From NCBI GenBank assembly GCA_031289325.1, contig JAITPS010000163.1, positions 1-5,163 of the forward strand: DNA of 5,163 nt, written 5' to 3'. This DNA comes from Candidatus Methanovirga meridionalis (GTDB lineage: Archaea > Methanobacteriota > Methanobacteria > Methanobacteriales > Methanobacteriaceae). Positions 5,145 to 5,163 of the stretch are shown here, in pieces. Made by a program: the position numbers and the translations under genes. Below the pieces are notes generated by a model, which had not been told where the DNA came from, ran no database searches, and saw only the letters and a program-made list of their open reading frames with translations. Numbering within the stretch: position 1 is the first letter of the stretch; each line of letters starts with the position of its first letter.

Positions 5145-5163
5145 TTCTCCCCAGAAACTCTTA

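Noticed and set aside
5060..5163. tRNA or other standard RNA gene at the right edge
   Set aside because: No cloverleaf with T-arm GTTCRA-type sequence can be drawn, and the one clear hairpin does not match a tRNA arm arrangement.

Overview
This very AT-rich window looks like the chromosome of a methanogen of the order Methanobacteriales (Methanobrevibacter or Methanosphaera type). The evidence is an archaeal/eukaryotic-type DNA primase catalytic subunit (PriS), an archaeal-style DeoC aldolase, ribosome binding sites of the GGTGA and GGAGG type, and Asn/Ser/Thr-rich proteins with a single N-terminal membrane anchor. The genus is inferred, not proven.

Layout. Positions 11-1378 (minus strand) hold two genes for small membrane-anchored surface proteins of unknown function. 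The 11-520 gene is intact and carries a perfect 24-bp in-frame tandem duplication. The 654-1378 gene has a good ribosome binding site and start but a one-base frameshift near codon 14, so it reads as a recent pseudogene or a sequence error. Positions 1379-2983 form a long stretch with no convincing intact gene. It holds a weak 70-codon ORF, a pyrimidine dinucleotide tract, a 31-codon ORF behind a strong ribosome binding site, and a series of short open stretches in shifting frames that look like one or more decayed genes. deoC follows at 2984-3700 (plus), preceded by a hairpin.

Positions 3701-4030 are a repeat-rich intergenic region leading into priS (plus). The conserved PriS N-terminus continues upstream of the first in-frame ATG (4088) to an ATT codon at 4031. 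That codon sits at the usual distance behind a GGTGAT ribosome binding site, so priS most likely starts at a non-canonical AUU, giving 313 residues.

The most interesting structure is a 55-bp direct repeat (53/55 identical by eye) that brackets priS, at 3926-3980 and 5005-5059. Each copy carries a perfect 9-bp inverted repeat followed at once by a TATA-like box. It can be read as a duplicated promoter/operator module, one copy driving priS and the other driving something beyond the right edge. The dyad arms contain TTGAAA and resemble archaeal origin-recognition half-sites, which would be notable beside a primase gene, but this is a hypothesis.

The genes do not form one pathway. deoC serves deoxynucleoside carbon catabolism, priS serves replication, and the left genes encode exported proteins of unknown role.
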